A stretch of 64,000 nt of DNA from the NCBI RefSeq assembly GCF_003610775.1, contig NZ_RAQO01000004.1:434001-498000 (forward strand). Direction: 5' to 3'. The notes under the pieces are model-generated. The model was given only the letters and a program-made list of their open reading frames with translations, had not been told where the DNA came from and made no database searches. This document shows, in pieces, positions 55,007 through 63,739 of this stretch. The position numbers were made by a program, and so were the translations under genes. This DNA comes from Alginatibacterium sediminis (GTDB lineage: Bacteria; Pseudomonadota; Gammaproteobacteria; Enterobacterales; Celerinatantimonadaceae). Position 1 is the stretch's first letter. Each line of letters begins with the position of its first letter.

Positions 55007-55503
55007 AATAGCTAATTCTGATTGTTAAGGTCAATATTTTCATTTTTTATTTTTTATTTGGATAATTAAAACTGTATATATATAAAATACAAATCTAGTT
55101 AAAGGCAGTTCTATATAGTATCTTTAGCTAGAGTTACTCTCCTCTATATAAATTTACCAATCCCTGCCTTACTAAAGTAAACCACCAAAGATTGAATATA
55201 GCCTATCATTTGAGCTTACCAGTAATCCATACGCCGAAGTTGCGTGTTTTCCATTCATACTTTCTGCATATCACAACTAAGATTTCGATAGTAATCACAG
55301 ATCACAAAACTAACATAGTTCCAAATGCTGGCATTATGCATTGGAACTAACGTTTTAGTTTGAAGAAATGGGGGAGATTACGTTACTGTCAGAAAACAAG
55401 GTGTTTTGCTCGTAAATATAGACTCAGCAATTAAGAACATAGTTGATTTCTGTATTTTATGTCAATTTCAATAAATGCGAACTTAGTAAGCAAAGGATTG
55501 TAG
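55007..55503. promoter_or_regulatory. AT-rich leader region of the tct operon
   Basis: 497 bases without a gene. The first part is very AT-rich. An imperfect 11-base inverted repeat (AGTTCCAAATGC at 55317, GCATTGGAACT ending 55348) could be an operator 156 bases before tctC. No tctD-E type two-component gene is nearby. Confidence 0.4.
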
Positions 55504-56460
55504 ATGAAAAATATATTATCCAAATTGATATTCGTACCATTAGTAGTTGCAGGTATGTCTACTTTTGTAAACGCAAATTCATATCCAGAGGGCCCAGTGA
55601 AAATTATTGTGCCTTACTCAGCCGGTGGTGGTTCCGACAGTGTGAGTCGTGCGTTAGCGGAAGCGATAAAAACTGATTTCCCTGACGGTATAGCAGTAGA
55701 GAACAGGACTGGAGGCGCAGGTTCCATTGGCATGTCCTATGGAATGCGTGCGGAACCTAATGGAAGTATCGTAACCATGGTGGCTCCAGAGTTGGTCATG
55801 TTACCGCACTCAGGAAATGGCGGAGATATTGATTATAAACAGTTCATCCCTTTAGCAATCGTTAATTCGGGTTATGCGGCAATAACGGTTCCAGCAGATT
55901 CGGCATATAAAAGCTTAGAAGATTTGCTCGTTGACGCAAAATCTAACAACTTGTTATTCGGTAACTCCGGTACTGGCTCTATCTGGCACCTAGCTGGCGC
56001 TGGTATGCAGCAGGCAGCAAGCGTTGAATTTACGCATGTACCATATAAAGGTTCATCTGCAGCAATTACGGCATTGCTTGGACGTCACTTGGATGCAGTA
56101 TCGGTATCTTACGCTGAAGTTGCAAATCAGGTCGACGCGGGTGCCTTACGAACCCTAGCTGTGCTTGCGCCGAATAGACTAGTTGATGCACCAAATGTAC
56201 CGACTGCGACTGAACTTGGATACGATGTTGTAATAGGGACATGGAGAGGGTATACGGTGCCTGTCGGCACGCCACCAGCCACGGTAACTTATTTAACGGA
56301 TGCAATATTGAAAGCTGTTGAAACCGATACGTTTGTCGAATTTATGAAGAATACTAATAATGATATTGAGATTATAGAATCCGAAGAGTTTGCAAATAAA
56401 CTTAAAAGAGAAGATGAGTTTTATAAAGGATTAATATCTAGTTTAGGGCTTAGTCAATAA
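55504..56460 (+). CDS. TctC-family periplasmic solute-binding protein of a tripartite tricarboxylate transporter
   Basis: A 318-residue protein with a signal peptide (MKNILSKLIFVPLVVAGMST, cleavage after VNA). The mature protein has the TTT/Bug family features: YPEGPVKIIVPYSAGGGSDSVSR near its start, ENRTGGAGSIGM, and FTHVPYKGSSAAITALLGRH in the ligand pocket region. It captures an organic acid and delivers it to TctAB. AAGGATTG precedes the ATG. First of three co-directional genes. The substrate cannot be read from sequence. Confidence 0.92.
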   Translation: MKNILSKLIFVPLVVAGMSTFVNANSYPEGPVKIIVPYSAGGGSDSVSRALAEAIKTDFPDGIAVENRTGGAGSIGMSYGMRAEPNGSIVTMVAPELVMLPHSGNGGDIDYKQFIPLAIVNSGYAAITVPADSAYKSLEDLLVDAKSNNLLFGNSGTGSIWHLAGAGMQQAASVEFTHVPYKGSSAAITALLGRHLDAVSVSYAEVANQVDAGALRTLAVLAPNRLVDAPNVPTATELGYDVVIGTWRGYTVPVGTPPATVTYLTDAILKAVETDTFVEFMKNTNNDIEIIESEEFANKLKREDEFYKGLISSLGLSQ

Positions 56461-56521
56461 TTTTACTTGTTAAAGGCATCACGCAAGGTGCCTTCTAAAT
56501 AGTAATAAAAATGGAATTATT

Positions 56522-56968
56522 ATGAGAAGTGGAAAGTTAGTATTAGCTGCGGGCTTCTTAGTTTTGTCTATTTTTGTATTTATTCTTTCACTTCAACTAC
56601 CACCTACAAGAAACGGAGTTCCAGGACCTGCGACGTGGCCAGTATTAGTCTCGATAGTCATGTTTATATCTGCCATATCGCTTGGTGTTAAAGAGTTTTT
56701 TAAAAGTAACGAGACCGTAATAAAAATTATTGGAAAAGATCAAATCAGAGTCTATATAAGCATGACTGCTTTGTTTGCTTACTTAGTATCAATGATGTTA
56801 ATTGGTTTTTCAGTATCGACGTTTATTATGCTTTATGGGTTTATAACATGGCTTGGGAATTATAAATGGCATTTTAGAGTTATATGCGCTTTAGTCATTA
56901 CTACGATTGTATATTGCGTTTTCCATTTTGTGTTAAAGGTGCCATTTAGATTTGGCATACTTTTTTAG
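56522..56968 (+). CDS. TctB-family small membrane subunit of the TTT transporter
   Basis: A 148-residue protein with four hydrophobic segments and the DUF1468/TctB pattern (LVLAAGFLVLSIFVFILS, GVPGPATWPVLVSIVMF). It is the small integral subunit paired with TctA. The gene lies 61 bases after tctC and 8 bases before tctA, so it is part of one message. Typical length for the family (about 150). Confidence 0.88.
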   Translation: MRSGKLVLAAGFLVLSIFVFILSLQLPPTRNGVPGPATWPVLVSIVMFISAISLGVKEFFKSNETVIKIIGKDQIRVYISMTALFAYLVSMMLIGFSVSTFIMLYGFITWLGNYKWHFRVICALVITTIVYCVFHFVLKVPFRFGILF

Positions 56969-56976
56969 GAGTTGCA

Positions 56977-58452
56977 ATGTTAGTTGAAGCCTTAAACTTG
57001 GTACTACAACCTTCCGTACTACTATTTATCATTTTAGGTGTTGCTGGTGGAATGTGCATTGGCTGTCTCCCTGGTCTGACAACTACAATGGGCGTTGCTC
57101 TCGTTTTACCATTAACATTTGGGATGGATGCAACTCAGAGTATTTTGTTGTTAATTGGGGTATATGTCGGTGCTGTTTACGGTGGCTCCATGTCGGCTAT
57201 TCTACTTAACACGCCTGGCACTCCAGCTTCAGCTGCAACGGCCTTAGATGGCTACCAAATGGCAAAAAGAGGAGAGGCAGGTAGAGCCCTTGGCATAGCG
57301 ACTACCAGTTCGTTTTTAGGCGGGGTCATAAGCTGTATCTTCTTAATCCTTATATCTCCTGTGCTAGCAAAATTCGCTCTTAAATTTAGTGCGCCAGAAT
57401 TTTTTATGCTGGCTATGTTTGGATTGTGCATCATTTCCTCTATCTCGGGGAAATCAATGTTAATCGGTTTACTAAGTGGTACTTTTGGCATTTTGATTGC
57501 GACAATAGGTATTGACGATATCACTGGTTCAATGCGCTTTACGTTTAATAATATGAATCTGTTTAGCGGTATTAGTTTTATACCGGTCATGATTGGACTA
57601 TTTGCGATGAGTCAGGCGTTTGTTGGCATCGAAGATATTTTCGTAAAATCGCAAACAACTAAAAAACTGTCTCACGTTTTTCCAAAACGCGAGGACTGGG
57701 GCTTAATAGTTAAGAATAGTATCGGTTTCGGTTCACTAGGAGCGTTTGTTGGGAGTATACCTGGCGTCGGAGCCGATATAGCGTCCTTTATTGCTTATGG
57801 GCAGGCAAAAAGTATGTCCAAACACCCCGAAAAATTTGGAACTGGCCTACCAGAAGCGATTTCAGCTCCAGAAGCTGCAAACAATGGTGTAACTGGAGGT
57901 GCGCTTATACCTATGCTTACTTTAGGCGTTCCTGGAGATGCTGTGGCAGCCATCATGATTGGTGCGCTCACTGTACAAGGACTGCAGCCCGGACCCTTGT
58001 TATTTCAAAATGACGCACCTGTTGTATACGCAATTTTTATTGGTTTACTGTTAGCGAATATTTGCATGCTAGTGCTTGGACTTAATAGTGTTCGTTTATT
58101 TACTAAGGTGCTTTCAGTACCAAAGCAGATTTTAGTTCCTATTATTTTCCTCTTATGCTTTGTTGGCTCATATGCACTAGCTAATAACGTATTTGACGTG
58201 ATCGTTATGCTAGTGTTTGGGGTTATAGGATATTTTTTTCATAAATTGGAAGTGTCAGCATCTCCAGCGATATTGGGTTTGATCCTTGGACCGATGGCTG
58301 AAAGCAATTTTCGAAGAGCGTTGCTAATGGCGCGTGGCGACTATTTAACCTTTCTATCAACTGGAATTTGTTGGACGTTTTTTGTGCTTATTTTAGTATC
58401 CTTATTATGGCCGTTTGCTCAAAAACAGTGGTTGAAACGCAAACATGCATAA
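56977..58452 (+). CDS. TctA-family large membrane subunit of the TTT transporter
   Basis: A 491-residue membrane protein, about 12 helices, the transport channel of the tripartite tricarboxylate system. Family signatures are clear: GCLPGLTTTMGVALVLPLTFGM, YGGSMSAILLNTPGTPASAATALDGYQMA, GSIPGVGADIASFIAYGQAK, and TLGVPGDAVAAIMIGAL. AGGAG precedes the ATG. Last gene of the tctCBA set. The gene is noticeably AT-rich compared with the core block, so the transporter may have been acquired. Confidence 0.94.
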   Translation: MLVEALNLVLQPSVLLFIILGVAGGMCIGCLPGLTTTMGVALVLPLTFGMDATQSILLLIGVYVGAVYGGSMSAILLNTPGTPASAATALDGYQMAKRGEAGRALGIATTSSFLGGVISCIFLILISPVLAKFALKFSAPEFFMLAMFGLCIISSISGKSMLIGLLSGTFGILIATIGIDDITGSMRFTFNNMNLFSGISFIPVMIGLFAMSQAFVGIEDIFVKSQTTKKLSHVFPKREDWGLIVKNSIGFGSLGAFVGSIPGVGADIASFIAYGQAKSMSKHPEKFGTGLPEAISAPEAANNGVTGGALIPMLTLGVPGDAVAAIMIGALTVQGLQPGPLLFQNDAPVVYAIFIGLLLANICMLVLGLNSVRLFTKVLSVPKQILVPIIFLLCFVGSYALANNVFDVIVMLVFGVIGYFFHKLEVSASPAILGLILGPMAESNFRRALLMARGDYLTFLSTGICWTFFVLILVSLLWPFAQKQWLKRKHA

Positions 58453-58558
58453 ATGCAGAGGTGTTAGATTCAGTTTTTAACATAAGCTTAGTTTCAACAA
58501 TAGCGTCTGGTGCTGCATACTAATGGTTAATACTGCAATAAAAATTAAATGTCGCTTG

Positions 58559-59113
58559 TTACAACACCAATTTAGAAATCCAGTCACTTACGTAAATAAG
58601 CAAACTTATTAGTAAACCCTCACCAACAGCTACCGACATTACGATTTGTTTTCGTGATAACCCAGACAGGCGAGCGAGGTAGACAATAATTTCGGTAAAG
58701 ACTAAGGGAAAAAATGCCCATGCGGCAATGGCTGCAACGCCCATTGAATTTACCCAAGCTTGTGCACGTTTTATAGATTTACCTGGTATGGAACTAAGAC
58801 GCTTTTTCATATCTAGATGGTCGATTGCCAAACATACAAAGTAAGCCGATAAGCAAGACATCGTCAGGCTGATAATAAACAGTAACCAAGGCTCTACTGC
58901 GCTTGCCATGACAAGAATGAGTGGCATTGTAGGTATAAATAGCAGGCCTCTGAAGGCAATCACGATGGCGTACGCACTCAAAAAATACCATTGATAAGTG
59001 ACGATTGCTTCGCGCATTTCATCTAAGCTATAGCGAGAATTTAGCCAATTCATACTTAACATAGCGATTGCAACTATTGAAAGCCAAATCAAGAGCTTAA
59101 TTCGTGATTTCAT
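58559..59113 (-). CDS. VTT-domain (TVP38/TMEM64 family) membrane protein
   Basis: A 184-residue membrane protein with five to six predicted helices and a central DedA/VTT-like part (RGLLFIPTMPLILVMASAVEPW, SMGVAAIAAWAFFPLVFTEIIVYLARLSGLS). The family includes DedA and TVP38/TMEM64 proteins implicated in lipid scrambling and envelope homeostasis. Its start overlaps the upstream gene by four bases (ATGA), so the pair is one operon. Convergent with tctA at 106 bases. It is slightly shorter than typical TVP38 proteins. Confidence 0.75.
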   Translation of the reverse strand: MKSRIKLLIWLSIVAIAMLSMNWLNSRYSLDEMREAIVTYQWYFLSAYAIVIAFRGLLFIPTMPLILVMASAVEPWLLFIISLTMSCLSAYFVCLAIDHLDMKKRLSSIPGKSIKRAQAWVNSMGVAAIAAWAFFPLVFTEIIVYLARLSGLSRKQIVMSVAVGEGLLISLLIYVSDWISKLVL

Positions 59114-59607
59114 TGCCTATTGCCGTGCTTTCTATCAGAACAGATTTGCTGTTCGCGGGCTTTTTTGCAGCTTTCTTTGTCGTCACATCGAGTTCCTACA
59201 ACTTCCCATGCCAAATCGATCGTCCGATGTTTCGCGATGATCGTAAACTGGCAGCGTTGCGGGTAATCTTGAACCACGAACATGTGAGCAAAGAATGTGC
59301 TTTTATCGTGATTTGGGGGGAACTGTTCTTTTAATTGCTGAAACAAAAGTTTGTCATCGTCTGAGGGGGTTACGTTCCATTGTTGAGCCAGTTCGGCTTT
59401 ACTGCTGACTTGATAATGGGTGAATTTGTATTTAGGCAAGATCTCCAAGCCAGTGCTTAAAACGTTGCTAAATATTGAAGGGATATAAACGGCACAGACT
59501 ACCGTGAGCACCAATGAAATGAGCAGAGCTAAGGCTATGCGGGTGGCACTGCGAATAATTTTAGACAACGTTTTTGAGGAACGAAAGCGTTTAGCGAAAT
59601 TTGTCAC
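59110..59607 (-). CDS. Uncharacterised single-pass membrane protein with Cys-rich tail
   Basis: A 165-residue protein with one N-terminal transmembrane segment (about 23-47, IALALLISLVLTVVCAVYIP) and a periplasmic-looking domain with Cys at QRCQFTI and at TRCDDKESCKKAREQQICS. No family recognised. GTG 59607 is preferred since GGAG lies five bases upstream of it. It is translationally coupled (ATGA) to the VTT-domain protein, which suggests a joint role in the membrane. Confidence 0.6.
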   Translation of the reverse strand: MTNFAKRFRSSKTLSKIIRSATRIALALLISLVLTVVCAVYIPSIFSNVLSTGLEILPKYKFTHYQVSSKAELAQQWNVTPSDDDKLLFQQLKEQFPPNHDKSTFFAHMFVVQDYPQRCQFTIIAKHRTIDLAWEVVGTRCDDKESCKKAREQQICSDRKHGNRQ

Positions 59608-59867
59608 ATACACTCCAAAGAATACCCTGCAGAGCCATATACATTGAAGCTAAGGCTAAGCTAATTGTGTCAAACGTTAACTAGCTCTTTGCTGAAAGTA
59701 AACAAAAAAACACCTTAAGTGTGCCAAAGCTGTGAGCCGAGGTCTCCCGTCTTACTACAGATAGCAACTTAGATTAAGAGTTAAACGTTTTGCTAGCGAT
59801 TTAGTGTTGTTAGTACCGAGAGAGTTCGTGCATATATGGCTTTCGACCTTGAGCAAATAGAACGAGT

Positions 59868-60632
59868 TTATTTCTGTGGTAACCAGTCCAAAATTGCTGT
59901 TTTAAAGCTTGGTCGATTTATAATCTCGTTTTTCCAGTTTTCTAAATGTGTAAACTGGTGAAATGGATAATCTGCAATTTTAAGGATTACTAATTGCGGG
60001 ATCCAAGCTATATCTGCTAGTGAAAAAGCTTCTCCCGCTAAAAACTTATGTTGTTTTAATCGAGTATTGATACGAGTAAAACAATCATTAAGTACGTTCG
60101 TTGCTTTATCGATATCAATTTGTGTAAAACCCTCATTTGAGTTGTAGCGTTCATGAAAGGCTAACAATGCTTTGTTAAAAGTTTGGTTTTCTCTGTATTG
60201 TGCCATTTGTTCAGGCGAACGCATTAGTTGTTTGCCTCCCTTGGCGTTGGTATACATAAAGGTTTTAATGGAAAAATGATTATCGCTAGCTAGGTTCATC
60301 CAATAGTACATGTCCAATAAATCTTGCTCATTAGTGGGACGCAATGAGTAAGCGCTGTAGTTCATGTCTAGATAGTCAATGATGTCCGCAGATTCGATGA
60401 TAACTGTACCGTTGTCAATTAAGCTTGGTACAAGGCCATTAGGATTTACTCCAATGTAATCTTTACTGTAATTTTCACCTTTGAGTAAATCTAACAAATG
60501 GCTTGTCCAGTGCAGTTGTTTTTCGGCAAGCGTTAACCGTACACGCATTGCGCAATTAGAAAAACCAGCATGATACAGGTGTAAGCCTTTAAAGTTTTCA
60601 ACAGAGGTATTGCTTGGTTTGATTATTCCCAT
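59868..60632 (-). CDS. Glutathione S-transferase family protein
   Basis: A 254-residue protein with a thioredoxin-fold N-terminus (LHLYHAGFSNCAMRVRLTLAEK, NPNGLVPSLIDNGTVIIESADIIDYL; the cis-Pro and ES motif for glutathione are there) and a helical C-terminal domain containing FLAGEAFSLADIAWIPQL. It probably conjugates or reduces electrophiles. ATG 60632 has GGAG eight bases upstream. Two MarR-type palindromes lie between it and the divergent NmrA-like gene, so both are likely co-regulated by the MarR protein 1.1 kb away. Confidence 0.88.
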   Translation of the reverse strand: MGIIKPSNTSVENFKGLHLYHAGFSNCAMRVRLTLAEKQLHWTSHLLDLLKGENYSKDYIGVNPNGLVPSLIDNGTVIIESADIIDYLDMNYSAYSLRPTNEQDLLDMYYWMNLASDNHFSIKTFMYTNAKGGKQLMRSPEQMAQYRENQTFNKALLAFHERYNSNEGFTQIDIDKATNVLNDCFTRINTRLKQHKFLAGEAFSLADIAWIPQLVILKIADYPFHQFTHLENWKNEIINRPSFKTAILDWLPQK

Positions 60633-60724
60633 AGTATTTCTCCAATATTTAAGGTTTTCGATAATTGATGTTGCTGATTTTGTACTGCTGCAGTGCCTGT
60701 TTTGATAAAGCGCCTCAATAAAGT

Positions 60725-60737
60725 TGATATTATCAAT
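60725..60737. promoter_or_regulatory. MarR-type operator 1 (GST/NmrA divergent promoter)
   Basis: TTGAT-ATT-ATCAA, perfect 13-base palindrome, 28 bases centre-to-centre from the next copy. Same consensus TTGAY-N3-RTCAA as copies upstream of marR and of the DUF4405-like gene. Confidence 0.7.
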
Positions 60738-60752
60738 CATATTCTATAAAGT

Positions 60753-60765
60753 TGATAACATCAAC
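60753..60765. promoter_or_regulatory. MarR-type operator 2 (GST/NmrA divergent promoter)
   Basis: TTGAT-AAC-ATCAA, part of a 17-base perfect palindrome (60751-60767). It lies about 80-90 bases before the NmrA-like start and 120 bases from the GST start, a position to control both divergent promoters. Confidence 0.7.
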
Positions 60766-60841
60766 TAGTGAGAGCGGCTTTAGTTGAGCGGCAATTTTTG
60801 AGTTAAGCGGCTACAGTTCTAAACGTGTAAGGAAAATGAAA

Positions 60842-61693
60842 ATGACAATTGCTATTAGTGCGGCAAGTGGAAAGCTCGGGTCGGCGATAATTGATGCTTG
60901 CATTGCGCTTGCACCGGAACAAACTATTGTTGCTTTGGCGCGAACACCAAAACGTGTTTTACAACAAGGTATAGAAGTTAGACCCGGCGACTACAACGAC
61001 CTAGAACAACTAAAAATGTCTTTGCGTGGTGTCGATTCATTGCTGTTAGTTTCGGGTATGGATGCACCTGATAAACGTATCATCCAACACCGAAATATGA
61101 TTCAAGCTGCTCAATTTGCTGGTGTAAAAAAAATAGTCTATACCAGCGTACAAGGAAGTGAAAAAGATACGGCATTTTCACCCGTGATCAAGAGTAATCG
61201 CCAAACCGAAAAAGACGTGCAAGAAAGTGGACTAGCGTTTGTCATTGGACGAAATGGTATCTATATTGAACCGGATATAGAATACATAGAAAATTACGTC
61301 AAAGAAGGTGGGATTGTAAACTGCGCAGATGATGGTAAATGCGGCTACACAACACGTACAGAATTAGGCTTTGCCTATGCAAAAATGTTAATCGAGTCTA
61401 AACACAATAGCCAAATTTATAACCTAAATGGCGAAGCAATCACTCAATATCAACTTGCAGACTATCTGAATCAAGCATTTGGGACTCAGCTGAGTTACAA
61501 GCCAATTAGCGTCGTTCAATACCGACAACAACGTATCGATGAATTAGGTGATTTTATCGGCGCTATTATAGGAGGAATTTACCAAGGAATACGCGAAGGC
61601 AAAGCTGACAATCCGAGTCATTATTTTCAAGCGGCCGGTCGCGCTCATATCGATTGGCAAACCTACTTCGACAAACTGAAATCCACCCTTTAA
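60842..61693 (+). CDS. NmrA/QOR2-like NAD(P)H-binding oxidoreductase
   Basis: A 283-residue atypical SDR. The Rossmann motif is AASGKLG (near residues 8-14), and GDYNDLEQLKMSLRGVDSLLLVSG and AQFAGVKKIVYTSVQGSE follow the NmrA-like/YtfG (quinone oxidoreductase 2) pattern. Members reduce quinones or sense NADPH. ATG 60842 is preferred over ATG 60836 because AAGGA lies at proper distance from it. Divergent from the GST gene with shared palindromes; marR is convergent 20 bases downstream. A role in quinone/electrophile detoxification fits the neighbourhood. Confidence 0.82.
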   Translation: MTIAISAASGKLGSAIIDACIALAPEQTIVALARTPKRVLQQGIEVRPGDYNDLEQLKMSLRGVDSLLLVSGMDAPDKRIIQHRNMIQAAQFAGVKKIVYTSVQGSEKDTAFSPVIKSNRQTEKDVQESGLAFVIGRNGIYIEPDIEYIENYVKEGGIVNCADDGKCGYTTRTELGFAYAKMLIESKHNSQIYNLNGEAITQYQLADYLNQAFGTQLSYKPISVVQYRQQRIDELGDFIGAIIGGIYQGIREGKADNPSHYFQAAGRAHIDWQTYFDKLKSTL

Positions 61694-61712
61694 AGGTATA
61701 ACTTGTGTTTTC

Positions 61713-62135
61713 TTAGCGTAGATTGTTGCTCATTCGAGCAGCAATCTCCATGAAGTCCACAAGGTCTACATCGTTAATATCTGTCGTCATTTTGGCGAAA
61801 ACCTGGGTGTCAATTTTTGCTAATTGTTCTAGAGCATCATTACCTTTGTTAGTCAGTACCAACAATTGGCTTCGTTGATCATCTGGATTCGCTGACTTAT
61901 CAATAAAACCTAAATCTAACAGTGTCTTAATCAAGCGGGTAACCTGTGCTTTATCGCGATGTAGATAGTTAACTATATCCATCGCTGTGCAGGGAGCTTG
62001 CTTGTGAATAATTTTCATTACCCGCATGTGCATCGCTGAAACACCAAGATCTAGTGAGTCTATTTGCGATTGTAATTGGCTCTTTAGGGCATGTGCTAAA
62101 CGAAATACACCGTCTAATGACTTAATCTGGGACAA
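61713..62135 (-). CDS. MarR-family transcriptional regulator
   Basis: A 140-residue winged-helix dimeric repressor. The wHTH is visible: APCTAMDIVNYLHRDKAQVTRLIKTLLDLGFIDKSANPDDQRSQ, with the wing DDQRSQLLVLT and LTNKG typical of MarR. No Cys is seen in the N-terminal helix, so ligand or redox sensing is not obvious. Start TTG 62135 is preceded by GAGG. Two palindromes (62156-62168, 62184-62196) immediately upstream suggest autoregulation; matching ones lie at the GST/NmrA and DUF4405-like promoters. Confidence 0.88.
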   Translation of the reverse strand: MSQIKSLDGVFRLAHALKSQLQSQIDSLDLGVSAMHMRVMKIIHKQAPCTAMDIVNYLHRDKAQVTRLIKTLLDLGFIDKSANPDDQRSQLLVLTNKGNDALEQLAKIDTQVFAKMTTDINDVDLVDFMEIAARMSNNLR

Positions 62136-62155
62136 AATTCACCTCGAAATAATAG

Positions 62156-62168
62156 TTGACTTAGTCAA
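62156..62168. promoter_or_regulatory. MarR-type operator 3 (marR promoter)
   Basis: TTGAC-TTA-GTCAA, perfect 13-base palindrome 21 bases upstream of the marR start codon. Its centre is 28 bases from that of the next copy, the same spacing as at the GST/NmrA promoter. Confidence 0.7.
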
Positions 62169-62183
62169 TCAATATATCTATAG

Positions 62184-62196
62184 TTGACATTATCAA
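62184..62196. promoter_or_regulatory. MarR-type operator 4 (marR / SIP promoter region)
   Basis: TTGAC-ATT-ATCAA, one mismatch from symmetry, flanked by G and C to give a 15-base GTTGA...TCAAC repeat. Between divergent marR and the SIP-type flavoprotein gene, so it may regulate both. Confidence 0.65.
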
Positions 62197-62313
62197 CCAT
62201 AAGGGCGAATAAATCAAGTTGCTTGTGAAAGAACAGGTACGCTGCTGAATTCCCCATCGATTAATCGAAAGTCATAAATGGTTACGTACTATTTAAAATT
62301 AAAGAGAATTAAT

Positions 62314-63093
62314 ATGAAACCTAGAAAATCCCCAAAACTAGTAACCGTCGTATCGACTGAAGCGTTAAGCAAAAATATCCAGAGAATCGTTTTTTCAGCA
62401 GATGAATTACATAGTTTTGATGAAAACTGCGCTGGACAGTATATAAAATTGTTGTTCAATCAAAAGGGAGGTACCGAGTTGCCTAAGGTTTCCCTCTGGT
62501 CTAAACCTTCAATGCGAACATACACGATACGCTCGTTTGATAGAGCAAACTTGTTAATGAGCGTTGACTTTGTAGTTCATAGAGACGGGTCGGTACGAGG
62601 TCTAGCTTGCGATTGGGCCTTAAGAGCGAAAGCTGGCGACACTATTACTATTGCAGGTCCAGGTAATGGACAAGTATTACCGACTGGTGCGCAGAACTAC
62701 TTATTGTTCGGCGATATGACATCCTTGCCTGCTATTGCAGTTATGCTAGAGAGATTGTCAGCCAACGCTGTAGGGCAAGCCTTCATTCAAGTCGAAAGCG
62801 AGTCGGATATTCAGAAATTGGCAAAGCCACTGGCTGTCGAGATTCATTGGCTGATAGCAAACCCATCGTCATCAGTGTTGTTAGAGGCTGTAGAAAGCAT
62901 TCCTACATCGGATCAAATACCCGCTATTTGGTGTGCATGCGACTTTAATCAAATGCGGGCTATTCGTTCTATCGTAACGAAATGGTCTAACTTTAATCGC
63001 GAATTGACATACTTTAGTAGTTATTGGAAACCTGGTGTTACTGAGGACGGGCATAAAGCGCTTAAACAGCAAGATCAGCAACAAAGGGCTTAA
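62314..63093 (+). CDS. Siderophore-interacting protein-type FAD/NAD(P)H reductase
   Basis: A 259-residue soluble flavoprotein of the ViuB/SIP family. The N-terminal FAD barrel has RTYTIRSF (residues ~66-73, FAD binding) and FVVHRDGSVRGLACDWA; the C-terminal NAD(P)H-binding domain has LLFGDMTSLPAIA and the hallmark SYWKPGVTEDGHKA. Usually these reduce ferric siderophores in the cytoplasm. No siderophore genes are nearby, and its likely MarR control hints at another redox use. ATG 62314 has AAAGAG upstream. Confidence 0.88.
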   Translation: MKPRKSPKLVTVVSTEALSKNIQRIVFSADELHSFDENCAGQYIKLLFNQKGGTELPKVSLWSKPSMRTYTIRSFDRANLLMSVDFVVHRDGSVRGLACDWALRAKAGDTITIAGPGNGQVLPTGAQNYLLFGDMTSLPAIAVMLERLSANAVGQAFIQVESESDIQKLAKPLAVEIHWLIANPSSSVLLEAVESIPTSDQIPAIWCACDFNQMRAIRSIVTKWSNFNRELTYFSSYWKPGVTEDGHKALKQQDQQQRA

Positions 63094-63176
63094 GCCCGTG
63101 GTAAACATCGTTTAAGTCATCTTCAGTCTGAGCAAATGTCATAAAAAAATAGCTTGGTAAACTTATGTAAACCTAG

Positions 63177-63189
63177 TTGATGAAGTCAA
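63177..63189. promoter_or_regulatory. MarR-type operator 5 (DUF4405-like gene promoter)
   Basis: TTGAT-GAA-GTCAA fits TTGAY-N3-RTCAA, one copy only, 65 bases upstream of the membrane protein gene at 63254. It extends the proposed MarR regulon to a third promoter. Confidence 0.55.
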
Positions 63190-63253
63190 TTAGATTGCTA
63201 GAATAACCATAATATTTTAAGGGCTTCATTTGGCACTATGGCAATGGATAATC

Positions 63254-63739
63254 ATGAGTAAAAAGACTTGGAAAGATAGTTTAGAAAAAACCCGCTATGT
63301 AATGGATGCATGGCTGCTAATTGGGTTTATTTTAGTATGTGCGCCAAATACAACTGGCATCGTATTACATGAGTGGTTAAGCCTCGTGTTTATCGTGCCT
63401 TTGATTATCCATATGCTGTTGCATTGGGATTGGATGAAGACTCTACCAAATAAATTCATACATAATTTTTCATCAAAATCGCGTTTCAATGCCATTTGGG
63501 ATGTTTTCTTTTTTGTTGCGATGATGATGGTGATACTAAGCGGTTTTCTAGTATCGGTTGCGATGTTTCCCCAGCTGGGAATTCCTCTAGAAGTGAAGCC
63601 GTTTTGGTCAGAAATTCATCATAGTATAGGTAATATTTTATTACCCATCTTAGGAATACACTTAGCGTTGCATTGGCAATGGATCAAGTCGATGACCCAA
63701 AAAATGATGGCCAAAGCTAACCAACGAAAGGAAAGCTAA
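63254..63739 (+). CDS. DUF4405-like cytochrome-b-type membrane protein
   Basis: A 161-residue membrane protein with four helices. Pairs of His lie in helices (HEWLSLVFIVPLIIHMLLHWDW and HHSIGNILLPILGIHLALHWQW), the pattern of b-type haem ligation in DUF4405/cytochrome-b561-like proteins. It may pass electrons to or from the neighbouring flavoprotein. ATG 63254 is chosen over TTG 63230. A MarR-type palindrome is upstream. The stop codon overlaps the next start by one base. Confidence 0.75.
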   Translation: MSKKTWKDSLEKTRYVMDAWLLIGFILVCAPNTTGIVLHEWLSLVFIVPLIIHMLLHWDWMKTLPNKFIHNFSSKSRFNAIWDVFFFVAMMMVILSGFLVSVAMFPQLGIPLEVKPFWSEIHHSIGNILLPILGIHLALHWQWIKSMTQKMMAKANQRKES

